Origin: Persicaria tinctoria
Taxonomy: Eukaryota > Streptophyta > Magnoliopsida > Caryophyllales > Polygonaceae
Length of the DNA stretch: 64,000 bases
Direction of reading: 5' to 3'
NCBI GenBank assembly: GCA_037127255.1
Contig: JBANSL010000013.1
Span: 64,235,688-64,299,687 of the forward strand
The notes beneath the pieces are model-generated. The model was given only the letters and a program-made list of their open reading frames with translations. It searched no databases and was not told where the DNA came from. The translations under genes were made by a program, and so were the position numbers. Shown here piece after piece: positions 39,801 through 55,100 of the stretch (positions are counted from its first letter, which is position 1; every line of letters begins with the position of its first letter).

Positions 39801-42800
39801 TATAAGGGTATGTTTTGAAGAAAACTCATATAAGTAACTAATAAAACCTTATATTACCTAATAAATTCTTATTAGAATACTCTAAAGGTATGTTTTGAGT
39901 AAAACTCATATAAGTCGCTAAGAAAATCTTATATTAAGTAATTAATTCTTGTTATAATACTATAAGAATATGTTTTGAGTAAAACTCATATAAGTAGCTA
40001 ATAAACCCTATATTAAGTAACAAATTCTTATTATAATACTATAAGGTTAAGTTTTGAAGAAAACTCATATAAGTAACTAATAAAACGTTATATTAACTAA
40101 TAAATTCTTTTTAGAATACTCTAAGAGTATGTTTTGAATAAAACTCATATAAGTAGCTAATAAAACCTTATATTAAGTAATAAATTCTTATTATAATACT
40201 ATAAGGGTATGTTTTTGAGGAAAACTCATATAAGTGTCTAATAAATGTTTAATAAAACATTATATTAAGTAATAAATTCTTATAATAATACGATAAGAGT
40301 ATGTTTTGAGTAAAACTTGTATAAGTAGCTAATAAAACCCTATATTAAGTAACAAATTCTTATTATAATACTATATGGTTAAGTTTTGAAGAAAACTCAT
40401 ATAAGTAACTAATAAAACCTTATATTAACTAATAAATTCTTATTAGAATGCTCTAAGAGTATGTTTTGAGTAAAACTCATATAATGAGCTAATAAAACCT
40501 TATATTAAGTAATAAATTCTTGTTATAATACTATAAGAGTATGTTTTTAGTAAAAATGACATAAGTAGCTAATAAAACCTTATATTAAGTAACAAATTCT
40601 TATTATAATACTATAAGGGTATGTTTTGAAGAAAACTCATATAAGTAACTAATAAAACCTTATATTACCTAATAAGTTCTTATTAGAATACTCTAAAAGT
40701 ATGTTTTGAGTAAAACTCATATAAGTAGCTAATAAAACCTTATATTAAGTAATAAATTCTTGTTATAATACTATAAGAATATGTTTTCAGTAAAACATAT
40801 ATAAGTAGCAAATAAAATCCTATATTGAGTAACAAATTCTTATTATAATACTATAAGGTTAAGTTTTGAAGAAAACTCATATAAGTAACTAATAAAACGT
40901 TTTATTAACTAATAAATTCTTATTAGATTACTCTAAGAGTATGTTTTGAGTAAAACTCATATAAGTAGCTAATAAAACCTTATATTAAGTAACTAATTCT
41001 TATTATAATACTATAAGGGTATGTTTTGAAGAAAACTCATATAAGTAACTAATAAAACCTTATATTACCTAATAAATTCTTATTAGAATACTCTAAAGAT
41101 ATGTTTTGAGTAAAACTCATATAAGTCGCTAAGAAAACCTTATATTAAGTAATAAATTCTTGTTATAATACTATAAGAATATGTTTTGAGTAAAACTCAT
41201 ATAAGTAGCTAATAAAACCCTATATTAAGTAACAAATTCTTATTATAATACTATATGGTTAAGTTTTGAAGAAAACTCATATAAGTAACTAATAAAACGT
41301 TATATTAACTAATAAATTCTTATTAGAATACTCTAAGAGTATGTTTTGAATAAAACTCATATAAGTAGCTAATAAAACCTTATATTAAGTAATAAATTCT
41401 TATTATAATACTATAAGAGTATGTTTTGAGTAAAACTCGTATAAGTAGCTAATAAAACCTTATATTAAGTAACAAATTCTTATTATAATACTATGAGGGT
41501 ATTTTTTTTCTAGAAAACTCATATAAGTAACTAATAAAACCTTATATTACCTAATAAATTCTTATTAGAATACTGTAAAAGTGTGTTTTGAGTAAAACTC
41601 ATATAAGTAGCTAATAAATCCTTATATTAAGTAATAAATTCTTATTATAATACTATAAGAGTATGTTTTGAGTAAAAATCTTATAAGTAGCTAATAAAAC
41701 CTAATATTAAGTAACAAATTCTTATTATAATACTATAAGGGTATGTTTTGAAGAAAACTCATATAAGTTACTAATAAAACCTTATATTAACTAATAAATT
41801 CTTATTAGAATGCTCTAAGAGTATGTTTTGAGTAAAATTCATATAAGAAGCTAATAAAACCTTATATTGACATATAAATTCTTATTAGACTACTCTAAAA
41901 GTATTTTTCGAGTAAAACTCATATAAGTACTTAATAAAACCTTATTTTGACTAATAAATTCTTATTAGAATACTCTAAAAGTATGTTTTGAGTAAAACCC
42001 ATATAAGTCGCTAAGAAAACCTTATATTAAGTAATAAATTCTTATTATAATACTATAAGGTTAAGTTTTGATGAAAACTCATATAAGTAACTAATAAAAC
42101 CTTATATTAACTAATAAATTCTTATTAGAATGCTCTAAGAGTATGTTTTGAGTGAAACTCATATAAGTAGCTAATAAAACCTTATATTAAGTAATAAATT
42201 CTTATTATAATACTATAAGAGTATGTTTTGAGTAAAACTTGTATAAGTAGCTAATAAAACCTTATATTAAGTAACAAATTCTTATTATAATACTATAAGG
42301 TTAAGTTTTGAGTAAAACTCATACAAGTAACTAATAAAACCTTATATTAAGTAACAAATTCTTATTATAATACTATAAGGTTAAGTTTTGAAGAAAACTC
42401 ATATAAGTAACTAATAAAACCTTATATTAACTAATAAATTCTTATTAGAATGCTCTAAGAGTATGTTTTGAGTAAAACTCATATAAGTAGCTAATAAAAC
42501 CTTATATTAAGCAATAAATTCTTATTATAATACTATAAGAGTATGTTTTGAGTAAAACTCATATAAGTAGCTAATAAAATCTTATATTAAGTAATAAATT
42601 CTTATTATAATACTATAAGGTTATGTTTTTTAGGAAAACTCATATAAGTGTCTAATAAATGTTTATTAAAACATTATATTAAGTAATAAATTCTTATTAT
42701 AATACTATAAGAGTATGTTTTGAGTAAAACTTGTATAAGTAGCTAATAAAACCCTATATTAAGTAACAAATTCTTATTATAATACTATAAGGTTAAGTTT

Positions 42801-43187
42801 TGAAGAAAACTCATATAAGTAACTAATAAACCCTTATATTAACTAATAAATTCTTATTAGAATCCTCTAAGAGTATGTTTTGAGTAAAACTCATATAAGT
42901 AGCTAATAAAACCTTATATTAAGTAAAAAATTCTTGATATAATACTATAAGAATATGTTTTGAGTAAAACCCATATAAGTAGCAAATAAAATCCTATATT
43001 AAGTAACAAATTCTTATTATAATACTATAAGGTTAAGTTTTGAAGAAAACTCATATAAGTAACTAATAAAACGTTATATTAACTAATAAATTCTTATTAG
43101 AATACTCTAATAGTATGTTTTGAGTAAAACTCATATAAGTAGCTAATAAAACCTTATATTAAGCAATAAATTCTTATTATAATACTA
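33871..43187 (+). repeat. 80-bp satellite array, block 3a
   Basis: Continuous A/B/C monomers with many ~91-bp variants (near 34021, 35471, 37240, 39420, 40232, 42640). 33871 to at least 34700 matches 39267 onward at an offset of 5,396 bp (shared CATATAATGA variant at 34271 and 39667). About 41400-43187 belongs to a block duplicated at 57800 onward (offset 16,340, with one 80-bp indel on the left). Ends in TA of the MITE target duplication. Confidence 0.95.
39262..39266 (+). other. Empty paralogous site for element copy 2
   Basis: GTAAC occurs once here between sequences that match the left (offset 16,281) and right (offset 5,396) flanks of element copy 2. It shows the pre-insertion state and that this satellite segment was duplicated before that insertion. 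Confidence 0.85.
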
Positions 43188-43508
43188 CTCCCTCCGTTTA
43201 CTTTTTATTGACGTTTTGAGATAAAACACATAATTTAAGAAAATGCAAACTAATGGAGTTTCAATTAATAGGCGGCCAAAGCAAGTACTTAGCTGACTCT
43301 GGAACTTCTTTGCAATTAATGCTCATCCCACGCTTTCAATTTTTTTTAATCTAAAAGAATTCAAATTTGGGTTGTAACAAAATTTTCAATACGATTTGTA
43401 CTATGTAGTAATTAAGTTTCAATTAATAGCTGGCCAAAACAAAGTACTCCATTCACACAATTTGCTCTAGCGACAATTAATTAGCCATATAAATGTAAAC
43501 GGAGGGAG
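43188..43508 (+). mobile_element. Stowaway-type MITE, copy with 25-bp internal deletion
   Basis: 321 bp, same satellite position and TA flanks as 18030-18375. It lacks 25 bp near the right end (TTAGCC joins directly to ATATAAATG), which removes the inner part of the right inverted repeat, including AACGTC. Outer CTCCCTCCGTTTAC and GTAAACGGAGGGAG are kept. Satellite flanks match those of 59528-59848 at an offset of 16,340 bp, so it was copied with the array, not transposed. Confidence 0.93.
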
Positions 43509-45267
43509 TATAAGAGTATGTTTTGAGTAAAACTCATATAAGTAGCTAATAAAACCTTGTATTAAGTAACAAATTCTTATTATAATACTATTAGGGTATG
43601 ATTTGAAGAAAACTCATATAAGTAACTAATAAAGCCTTATATTACCTAATAAATTCATATTAGAATACTCTAAAAGTATGTTTTGAGTAAAACTCATATA
43701 AGTAGCTAGTAAAACCTTATATTAAGTAATAAATTCTTATTATAATACTATAAGAGTATGTTTTGAGTAAAAATCATATAAGTAGCTAATAAAACCTTAT
43801 ATTAAGTAACAAATTCTTATTATAATACTATAAGGGTATGTTTTGAAGAAAACTCATATAAGTAACTAATAAAACCTTATATTACCTAATAAATTCTTAT
43901 TAGAATACTCTAAAAGTATGTTTTGAGTAAAACTCATATAAGTAGCTAATAAAACCTTATATTAAGTAATAAATTCTTGTTATAATACTATAAGAATATG
44001 TTTTGAGTAAAACTCATATAAGTAGCTAATAAAATCCTATATTAAGTAACAAATTCTTATTATAATACTATAAGGTTAAGTTTTGAAGAAAACTCATATA
44101 AGTAACTAATTGAACGTTATATTAACTAATAAATTCTTATTATAATACTCTAAGAGTATGTTTTGAGTAAAACTCATATAAGTAGCTAATAAAACCTTAT
44201 ATTAAGTAACTAATTCTTATTATAATACTATAAGGGTATGTTTTGAAGAAAACTCATATAAGTAACTAATAAAACCTTATATTACCTAATAAATTCTTAT
44301 TAGAATACTCTAAAGGTATGTTTTGAGTAAAACTCATATAAGTCGCTAAGAAAACCTTATATTAAGTAATAAATTGTTGTTATAATACTATAAGAATATG
44401 TTTTGAGTAAAACTCATATAAGTAGCTAATAAAACCCTATATTAAGTAACAAATTCTTATTATAATACTATAAGATTAACTTTTGAAGAAAACTCATATA
44501 AGTAACTAATAAAACGTTATATTAACTAATAAATTCTTATTAGAATACTCTAAGAGTATGTTTTGAATAAAACTCATATAAGTAGCTAATAAAACCTTAT
44601 ATTAAGTACTAAATTCTTATTATAATACTATAAGAGTATGTTTTTAGTAAAAATCACATAAGTAGCTAATAAAACCTTATATTAAGTAACAAATTCTTAT
44701 TATAATACTATAAGTGTATGTTTTGAAGAAACCTCATAAAAGTAACTAATAAAACCTTATAATACCTAATAAATTCTTATTAGAATAGTCTAAAAGTATG
44801 TTTTGCGTAAAACTCGTATAAGTAGTTAATAAAACCTTATATTAAGTAATAAATTCTTGATATAATACGATAAGAATATGTTTTGAGTAAAACTTATATA
44901 AGTAGCAAATAAAATCCTATATTAAGTAACAAATTCTTATTATAATAATATAAGGTTAAGTTTTGAAGAAAACTCATATAAGTAACTAATAAAACGTTAT
45001 ATTAACTAATAAATTCTTATTAGAATACTCTAAGAGTATGTTTTGAGTAAAACTCATATAAGTAGCTAATAAAACCTTATATTAAGTAACTAATTCTTAT
45101 TATAATACTATAAGGTTAAGTTTTGAAGAAAACTCATATAAGTAACTTATAAAACGTTATATTAACTAATAAATTCTTATTAGAATACTCTAAGAGTACG
45201 TTTTGGGTAAAACTCATATAAGTAGCTAATAAAACCTTATATTAAGTAACTAATTCTTATTATAATA
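43509..45267 (+). repeat. 80-bp satellite array, block 3b
   Basis: Satellite monomers paralogous to 59849-61607 at an offset of 16,340 bp. The match stops exactly where the truncated MITE begins, so 45267/45268 is a recombination breakpoint. Confidence 0.94.
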
Positions 45268-45539
45268 CAATTAATAGGCGGCCAAAGCAAGTACTTAGCT
45301 GACTCTGCAACTTCTTTGCAATTAATGCTCATCCCACGCTTTCAATTTTTTTTAATCTAAAAGAATTCAAATTTGGGCTGTAACAAAATTTTCAATACAA
45401 TTTGTACTATGTAGTAATTAAGTTTCAATTAATAGCTGGCCAAAACAAAGTACTCCATTCACACAATTTGCTCTAGCGACAATTAATTAGCCAAAGCCCA
45501 AAAAACTTCAAAACGTCATATAAATGCAAACGGAGGGAG
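45268..45539 (+). mobile_element. Stowaway-type MITE, 5'-truncated copy
   Basis: 272 bp: lacks the first 74 bp including the left inverted repeat, starting at CAATTAATAGGCGG fused to satellite ATAATA (the C could belong to either side). The right end CGGAGGGAG and the following TA plus TAAGAG are intact and in the usual monomer position. The internal 25 bp missing from two other copies is present, so it derives from a copy like 18030-18375. The truncation reflects rearrangement between array segments. Confidence 0.92.
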
Positions 45540-45753
45540 TATAAGAGTATGTTTTGAGTAAAACTCATATAAGTAGCTAATAAAACCTTATATTAAGTAA
45601 CAAATTCTTATTATAATACTATTAGGGTATGTTTTGAAGAAAACTCATATAAGTAACTAATAAAACGTTATATTAACTAATAAATTCTTATTAGAATACT
45701 CTAAAAGTATGTTTTGAGTAAAACTCATATAAGTAGCAAATAAAACCTTATAT

Positions 45754-48700
45754 TAAGTAATAAATTCTTATTATAATACTATAAGAGTATGTTTTGAGTA
45801 AAAATCATATAAGTAGCTAATAAAATCCTATATTAAGTAACAAATTCTTATTATAATACTATAAGGTTATGTTTTGAATAAAACTCATATAAGTAACTAA
45901 TAAAACGTTATATTAACTAATAAATTCTTATTAGAATACTCTAAGAGTATGTTTTGAGTAAAACTCATATAAGTAGCCAATAAAACCTTATATTAAGAAA
46001 AAAATTCTTATTATAATACTATAAGAGTATGTTTTGAGTAAAACTCATATAAGTAGCTAATATAACCTTATATTAAGTAACAAATTCTTATTATAATACT
46101 ATGAGGGTATGGTTTGAAGAAAACTCATATAAGTAACTAATAAAACCTTATATTACCTAATAAATTCTTATTAGAATACTCTAAAAGTATGTTTTGAGTA
46201 AAACTCATATAAGTAGCTAATAAAATCTTATATTAAGTAATAAATTCTTATTATAATACTATAAGAGTATGTTTTGAGTAAAAATCATATAAGTAGCTAA
46301 TAAAACCTTATATTAAGTAACAAATTCTTATTATAATACTATAAGGGTATGTTTTGAAGAAAACTCATATAAGTAACTAATAAAACGTTATATTAACTAA
46401 TAAATTCTTATTAGAATACTCTAAAAGTATGTTTTGAGTAAAACTCATATAAGTAGCAAATAAAACCTTATATTAAGTAATAAATTCTTATTATAATACT
46501 ATAAGAGTATGTTTTGAGTAAAAATCATATAAGTAGCTAATAAAATCCTATATTAAGTAACAAATTCTTATTATAATACTATAAGGTTATGTTTTGAATA
46601 AAACTCATATAAGTAACTAATAAAACGTTATATTAACTAATAAATTCTTATTAGAATACTCTAAGAGTATGTTTTGAGTAAAACTCATATAAGTAGCCAA
46701 TAAAACCTTATATTAAGAAAAAAATTCTTATTATAATACTATAAGAGTATGTTTTGAGTAAAACTCATATAAGCAGCTAATATAACCTTATATTAAGTAA
46801 CAAATTCTTATTATAATACTATAAGGTTAAGTTTTGAAGAAAACTCATATAAGTAACTAATAGAACGTTATATTAACTAATAAATTCTTATTAGAATACT
46901 CTAAGAGTACGTTTTGAGTAAAACTCATATAAGTAGCTAATAAAACCTTATATTAAGTAACTAATTCTTATTATAATACTATAAGGGTATGTTTTGAAGA
47001 AAACTCATATAAGTAACTAATAAAACCTTATATTACCTAATAAATTCTTATTAGAATACTCTAAAGGTATGTTTTGAGTAAAACTCATATAAGTCGCTAA
47101 GAAAACCTTATATTAAGTAATAAATTCTTGTTATAATACTATAAGAATATGTTTTGAGTAAAACTCATATAAGTAGCTAATAAAACCCTATATTAAGTAA
47201 CAAATTCTTATTATAATACTATAAGGTTATGTTTTGAAGAAAACTCATATAAGTAACTAATAAAACGTTATATTAACTAATAAATTCTTATTAGAATACT
47301 CTAAGAGTATGTTTTGAGTAAAACTCATATAAGTAACTAATAAAACCTTATATTAAGTAATAAATTCTTATTATAATACTATAAGAGTATGTTTTGAGTA
47401 AAAATCACATAAGTAGCTAATAAAACCTTATATTAAGTAACAAATTCTTATTATAATACTATAAGTGTATGTTTTGAAGAAAACTCATATACGTAACTAA
47501 TAAAACCTTATATTACCTAATAAATTCTTATTAGAATACTCTAAAAGTATGTTTTGAGTAAAACTCATATAAGTAGTTAATAAAACCTTATATTAAGTAA
47601 TAAATTCTTGATATAATACTATAAGAATATGTTTTGAGTAAAACTCATATAAGTAGCAAATAAAATCCTATATTAAGTAACATATTCTTATTATAATACT
47701 ATAAGGTTGAGTTTTGAAGAAAACTCATATAAGTAACTAATAAAACGTTATATTAACTAATAAATTCTTATTAGAATACTCTAAGAGTATGTTTTGAGTA
47801 AAACTCATATAAGTAGCTAATAAAACCTTATATTAAGTAATAAATTCTTATTATAATACTATAAGAGTATGTTTTGAGTAAAACTCATATAAGTATTTAA
47901 TAAAACCTTATATTAAGTAACAAATTCTTACTATAATACTCTGAGGGTATTTTTTTTCAAGAAAACTCATATAAGTAACTAATAAAACCTTATATTACCT
48001 AATAAATTCTTATTAGAATACTCTAAAAGTATTTTTTGAGTAAAACTCATATAAGTAGCTAATAAAACATTATATTAAGTAATAAATTCTTATTATAATA
48101 CTATAAGAGTATGTTTTGAGTAAAAATCTTATAAGTAGCTAATAAAACCTTATATTAAGTAACAAATTCTTATATAATACTATAAGGGTATGTTTTGAAG
48201 AAAACTCATATAAGTAACTAATAAAACCTTATATTACCTAATAAATTCTTATTAGAATACTCTAAAAGTATGTTTTGAGTAAAACTCATATAAGTAGCTA
48301 ATAAAACCTTATATTTAGTAATAAATTCTAATTATAAAACTATAAGAGTATGTTTTGAGTAAAAATCTTATAATTAGCTAATAAAACCTTATATTAAGTA
48401 ACAAATTCTATTTATAATACTATAAGGGTATGTTTTGAAGAAAACTCATATAAGTAGCTAATAAAACCTTATATTAAGTAATAAATTCTTGTTATAATAC
48501 TATAATAATATGTTTTGAGTAAAACTCATATAAGTAGCTAATAAAATCCTATATTAAGTAACAAATTCTTATTATAATACTATATGGTTAAGTTTTGAAT
48601 AAAACTCATATAAGTAACTAATAAAACGTTATATTAACTAATAAATTCTTATTAGAATACTCTAAGAGTATGTTTTGAGTAAAACTCATATAAGTAGCTA

Positions 48701-51700
48701 ATAAAACCTTATATTAAGTAATAAATTGTTATTATAATACTATAAGAGTATGTTTTGAGTAAAACTCATATAAGTAGCTAATAAAACCTTATATTAAGTA
48801 ACAAATTCTTATTATAATACTATGAGGGTATGTTTTGAAGAAAACTCATATAAGTAACTAATAAAACCTTGTATTATCTAATAAATTCTTATTAGAATAC
48901 TCTAAAAGTTTGTTTTGAGTAAAACTCATATAAGTAGCTAATAAAATCTTATATTTAATAATAAATTCTTATTATAATACCATAAGAGTATGTTTTGAGT
49001 AAAAATCTTATAATTAGCGAATAAAACCTTATATTAAGTAACAAATTCTTATTATAATACTATAAGGGTATGTTTTGAAGAAAACTCATATAAGTAACTA
49101 ATAAAACCTTATATTACCTAATAAATTCTTATTAGAATACTCTAAAAGTATGTTTTGAGTAAAACTCATATAAGTAGCTAATAAAACCTTATATTAAGTA
49201 ATAAATTCTTGTTATAATACTATAAGAATATGTTTTGAGTAAAACTCATATAAGTAGCTAATAAAATCCTATATCAAGTAACAAATTCTTATTATAATAC
49301 TATAAGGTTAAGTTTTGAAGAAAACTCATATAAGTAACTAATAAAACGTTATATTAACTAATAAATTCTTTTTAGAATACTCTAAGAGTATGTTTTGAAT
49401 AAAACTCATATAAGTAGCTAATAAAACCTTATATTAAGTAATAAATTCTTATTATAATACTATAAGGGTATGTTTTTGAGGAAAACTCATATAAGTGTCT
49501 AATAAATGTTTAATAAAACATTATATTAAGTAATAAATTCTTATAATAATACTATAAGAGTATGTTTTTAGTAAAACTTGTATAAGTAGCTAATAAAACC
49601 CTATATTAAGTAACAAATTCTTATTATAATACTATATGGTTAAGTTTTGAAGAAAACTCATATAAGTAACTAATAAAACCTTATATTAACTAATAAATTC
49701 TTATTAGAATGCTCTAAGAGTATGTTTTGAGTAAAACTCATATAATGAGCTAATAAAACCTTATATTAAGTAATAAATTCTTGTTATAATACTATAAGAG
49801 TATGTTTTTAGTAAAAATCACATAAGTAGCTAATAAAACCTTATATTAAGTAACAAATTCTTATTATAATACTATAAGGGTATGTTTTGAAGAAAACTCA
49901 TATAAGTAACTAATAAAACCTTATATTACCTAATAAATTCTTATTAGAATACTCTAAAAGTATGTTTTGAGTAAAACTCATATAAGTAGCTAATAAAACC
50001 TTATATTAAGTAATAAATTCTTGTTATAATACTATAAGAATATGTTTTGAGTAAAACTCATATAAGTAGCAAATAAAATCCTATATTGAGTAACAAATTC
50101 TTATTATAATACTATAAGGTTAAGTTTTGAAGAAAACTCATATAAGTAACTAATAAAACGTTTTATTAACTAATAAATTCTTATTAGAATACTCTAAGAG
50201 TATGTTTTGAGTAAAACTCATATAAGTAGCTAATAAAACCTTATATTAAGTAACTAATTCTTATTATAATACTATAAGGGTATGTTTTGAAGAAAACTCA
50301 TATAAGTAACTAATAAAACCTTATATTACCTAATAGATTCTTATTAGAATACTCTAAAGATATGTTTTGAGTAAAACTCATATAAGTCGCTAAGAAAACC
50401 TTATATTAAGTAATAAATTCTTGTTATAATACTATAAGAATATGTTTTGAGTAAAACTCATATAAGTAGCTAATAAAACCCTATATTAAGTAACAAATTC
50501 TTATTATAATACTATAAGGTTAAGTTTTGAAGAAAACTCATATAAGTAACTAATAAAACGTTATATTAACTAATAAATTCTTATTAGAATACTCTAAGAG
50601 TATGTTTTGAATAAAACTCATATAAGTAGCTAATAAAACCTTATATTAAGTAATAAATTCTTATTATAATACTATAAGGGTATGTTTTTGAGGAAAACTC
50701 ATATAAGTGTCTAATAAATGTTTAATAAAACATTACATTAAGTAATAAATTCTTATTATAATACTATAAGAGTATGTTTTGAGTAAAACTTGTATAAGTA
50801 GCTAACAAAACCCTATATTAAGTAACAAATTCTTATTATAATACTATAAGGTTAAGTTTTGAAGAAAACTCATATAAGTAACTAATAAACCCTTATATTA
50901 ACTAATAAATTCTTATTAGAATGCTATAAGAGTATGTTTTGAGTAAAACTTATATAAGTAGCTAATAAAACCTTATATTAAGTAATAAATTCTTATTATA
51001 ATACTATAAGAGTATGTTTTTAGTAAAAATCACATAAGTAGCTAATAAAACCTTATTTTAAGTAACAAATTCTTATTATAATAATATAAGTGTATGTTTT
51101 GAAGAAAACTCATATAAGTAACTAATAAAACCTTATATTACCTAACAAATTCTTATTAGAATACTCTAAAAGTATGTTTTGAGTAAAACTCATATAAGTA
51201 GTTAATAAAACCTTATATTAAGTAATAAATTCTTGATATAATACTATAAGAATATGTTTTGAGTAAAACTCATATAAGTAGCAAATAAAATCCTATATTA
51301 AGTAACAAATTCTTATTATAATACTATAAGGTTAAGTTTTAAAGAAAACTCATATAAGTAACTAATAAAACGTTATATTAACTAATAAATTCTTATTAGA
51401 ATACTCTAAGAGTATGTTTTGAGTAAAACTCATATAAGTAGCTAATAAAACAATATATTAAGTAATAAATTCTTATTATAATACTATAAGAGTATGTTTT
51501 GAGTAAAACTCGTATAAGTAGCTAATAAAACCTTATATTAAGTAACAAATTCTTATTATAATACTATGAGGGTATTTTTTTTCAAGAAAACTCATATAAG
51601 TAACTACTAAAACCTTATATTACCTAATAAATTCTGATTAGAATACTGTAAAAGTGTGTTTTGAGTAAAAATCTTATAAGTAGCTAATAAAACCTTATAT

Positions 51701-52100
51701 TAAGTAACAAATTCTTATTATAATACTATAAGGGTATGTTTTGAAGAAAACTCATATAAGTTACTAATAAAACCTTATATTAACTAATAAATTCTTATTA
51801 GAATGCTCTAAGAGTATGTTTTGAGTAAAATTCATATAAGAAGCTAATAAAACCTTATATTGACATATAAATTCTTATTAGACTACTCTAAAAGTATTTT
51901 TTGAGTAAAACTCATATAAGTACTTAATAAAACCTTATTTTGACTAATAAATTCTTATTAGAATACTCTAAAAGTATGTTTTGAGTAAAACCCATATAAG
52001 TCGCTAAGAAAACCTTATATTAAGTAATAAATTCTTATTATAATACTATAAGGTTAAGTTTTGATGAAAACTCATATAAGTAACTAATAAAACCTTATAT
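45754..52100 (+). repeat. 6,347-bp satellite duplication, copy 1
   Basis: Rare variants recur exactly 6,347 bp later: AAGCAGC at 46774/53121 (C position), ATACGTAAC at 47492/53839, AATACCATAAG at 48981/55328, GTACTTAATAAAACC near 51921/58268. Even a 3-bp deletion (TCTTATATAATAC) is shared. I found no clear difference in the lines compared. Ends are approximate because breakpoints lie in shared monomer sequence. Confidence 0.88.
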
Positions 52101-55100
52101 TAAGTAATAAATTCTTATTATAATACTATAAGAGTATGTTTTGAGTAAAAATCATATAAGTAGCTAATAAAATCCTATATTAAGTAACAAATTCTTATTA
52201 TAATACTATAAGGTTATGTTTTGAATAAAACTCATATAAGTAACTAATAAAACGTTATATTAACTAATAAATTCTTATTAGAATACTCTAAGAGTATGTT
52301 TTGAGTAAAACTCATATAAGTAGCCAATAAAACCTTATATTAAGAAAAAAATTCTTATTATAATACTATAAGAGTATGTTTTGAGTAAAACTCATATAAG
52401 TAGCTAATATAACCTTATATTAAGTAACAAATTCTTATTATAATACTATGAGGGTATGGTTTGAAGAAAACTCATATAAGTAACTAATAAAACCTTATAT
52501 TACCTAATAAATTCTTATTAGAATACTCTAAAAGTATGTTTTGAGTAAAACTCATATAAGTAGCTAATAAAATCTTATATTAAGTAATAAATTCTTATTA
52601 TAATACTATAAGAGTATGTTTTGAGTAAAAATCATATAAGTAGCTAATAAAACCTTATATTAAGTAACAAATTCTTATTATAATACTATAAGGGTATGTT
52701 TTGAAGAAAACTCATATAAGTAACTAATAAAACGTTATATTAACTAATAAATTCTTATTAGAATACTCTAAAAGTATGTTTTGAGTAAAACTCATATAAG
52801 TAGCAAATAAAACCTTATATTAAGTAATAAATTCTTATTATAATACTATAAGAGTATGTTTTGAGTAAAAATCATATAAGTAGCTAATAAAATCCTATAT
52901 TAAGTAACAAATTCTTATTATAATACTATAAGGTTATGTTTTGAATAAAACTCATATAAGTAACTAATAAAACGTTATATTAACTAATAAATTCTTATTA
53001 GAATACTCTAAGAGTATGTTTTGAGTAAAACTCATATAAGTAGCCAATAAAACCTTATATTAAGAAAAAAATTCTTATTATAATACTATAAGAGTATGTT
53101 TTGAGTAAAACTCATATAAGCAGCTAATATAACCTTATATTAAGTAACAAATTCTTATTATAATACTATAAGGTTAAGTTTTGAAGAAAACTCATATAAG
53201 TAACTAATAGAACGTTATATTAACTAATAAATTCTTATTAGAATACTCTAAGAGTACGTTTTGAGTAAAACTCATATAAGTAGCTAATAAAACCTTATAT
53301 TAAGTAACTAATTCTTATTATAATACTATAAGGGTATGTTTTGAAGAAAACTCATATAAGTAACTAATAAAACCTTATATTACCTAATAAATTCTTATTA
53401 GAATACTCTAAAGGTATGTTTTGAGTAAAACTCATATAAGTCGCTAAGAAAACCTTATATTAAGTAATAAATTCTTGTTATAATACTATAAGAATATGTT
53501 TTGAGTAAAACTCATATAAGTAGCTAATAAAACCCTATATTAAGTAACAAATTCTTATTATAATACTATAAGGTTATGTTTTGAAGAAAACTCATATAAG
53601 TAACTAATAAAACGTTATATTAACTAATAAATTCTTATTAGAATACTCTAAGAGTATGTTTTGAGTAAAACTCATATAAGTAACTAATAAAACCTTATAT
53701 TAAGTAATAAATTCTTATTATAATACTATAAGAGTATGTTTTGAGTAAAAATCACATAAGTAGCTAATAAAACCTTATATTAAGTAACAAATTCTTATTA
53801 TAATACTATAAGTGTATGTTTTGAAGAAAACTCATATACGTAACTAATAAAACCTTATATTACCTAATAAATTCTTATTAGAATACTCTAAAAGTATGTT
53901 TTGAGTAAAACTCATATAAGTAGTTAATAAAACCTTATATTAAGTAATAAATTCTTGATATAATACTATAAGAATATGTTTTGAGTAAAACTCATATAAG
54001 TAGCAAATAAAATCCTATATTAAGTAACATATTCTTATTATAATACTATAAGGTTGAGTTTTGAAGAAAACTCATATAAGTAACTAATAAAACGTTATAT
54101 TAACTAATAAATTCTTATTAGAATACTCTAAGAGTATGTTTTGAGTAAAACTCATATAAGTAGCTAATAAAACCTTATATTAAGTAATAAATTCTTATTA
54201 TAATACTATAAGAGTATGTTTTGAGTAAAACTCATATAAGTATTTAATAAAACCTTATATTAAGTAACAAATTCTTACTATAATACTCTGAGGGTATTTT
54301 TTTTCAAGAAAACTCATATAAGTAACTAATAAAACCTTATATTACCTAATAAATTCTTATTAGAATACTCTAAAAGTATTTTTTGAGTAAAACTCATATA
54401 AGTAGCTAATAAAACATTATATTAAGTAATAAATTCTTATTATAATACTATAAGAGTATGTTTTGAGTAAAAATCTTATAAGTAGCTAATAAAACCTTAT
54501 ATTAAGTAACAAATTCTTATATAATACTATAAGGGTATGTTTTGAAGAAAACTCATATAAGTAACTAATAAAACCTTATATTACCTAATAAATTCTTATT
54601 AGAATACTCTAAAAGTATGTTTTGAGTAAAACTCATATAAGTAGCTAATAAAACCTTATATTTAGTAATAAATTCTAATTATAAAACTATAAGAGTATGT
54701 TTTGAGTAAAAATCTTATAATTAGCTAATAAAACCTTATATTAAGTAACAAATTCTATTTATAATACTATAAGGGTATGTTTTGAAGAAAACTCATATAA
54801 GTAGCTAATAAAACCTTATATTAAGTAATAAATTCTTGTTATAATACTATAATAATATGTTTTGAGTAAAACTCATATAAGTAGCTAATAAAATCCTATA
54901 TTAAGTAACAAATTCTTATTATAATACTATATGGTTAAGTTTTGAATAAAACTCATATAAGTAACTAATAAAACGTTATATTAACTAATAAATTCTTATT
55001 AGAATACTCTAAGAGTATGTTTTGAGTAAAACTCATATAAGTAGCTAATAAAACCTTATATTAAGTAATAAATTGTTATTATAATACTATAAGAGTATGT

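Noticed and set aside
43188..43508. Separate transposition events for each MITE copy
   Set aside because: All copies share the same monomer bond and flanks, and two share an internal deletion, so duplication with the satellite is simpler.
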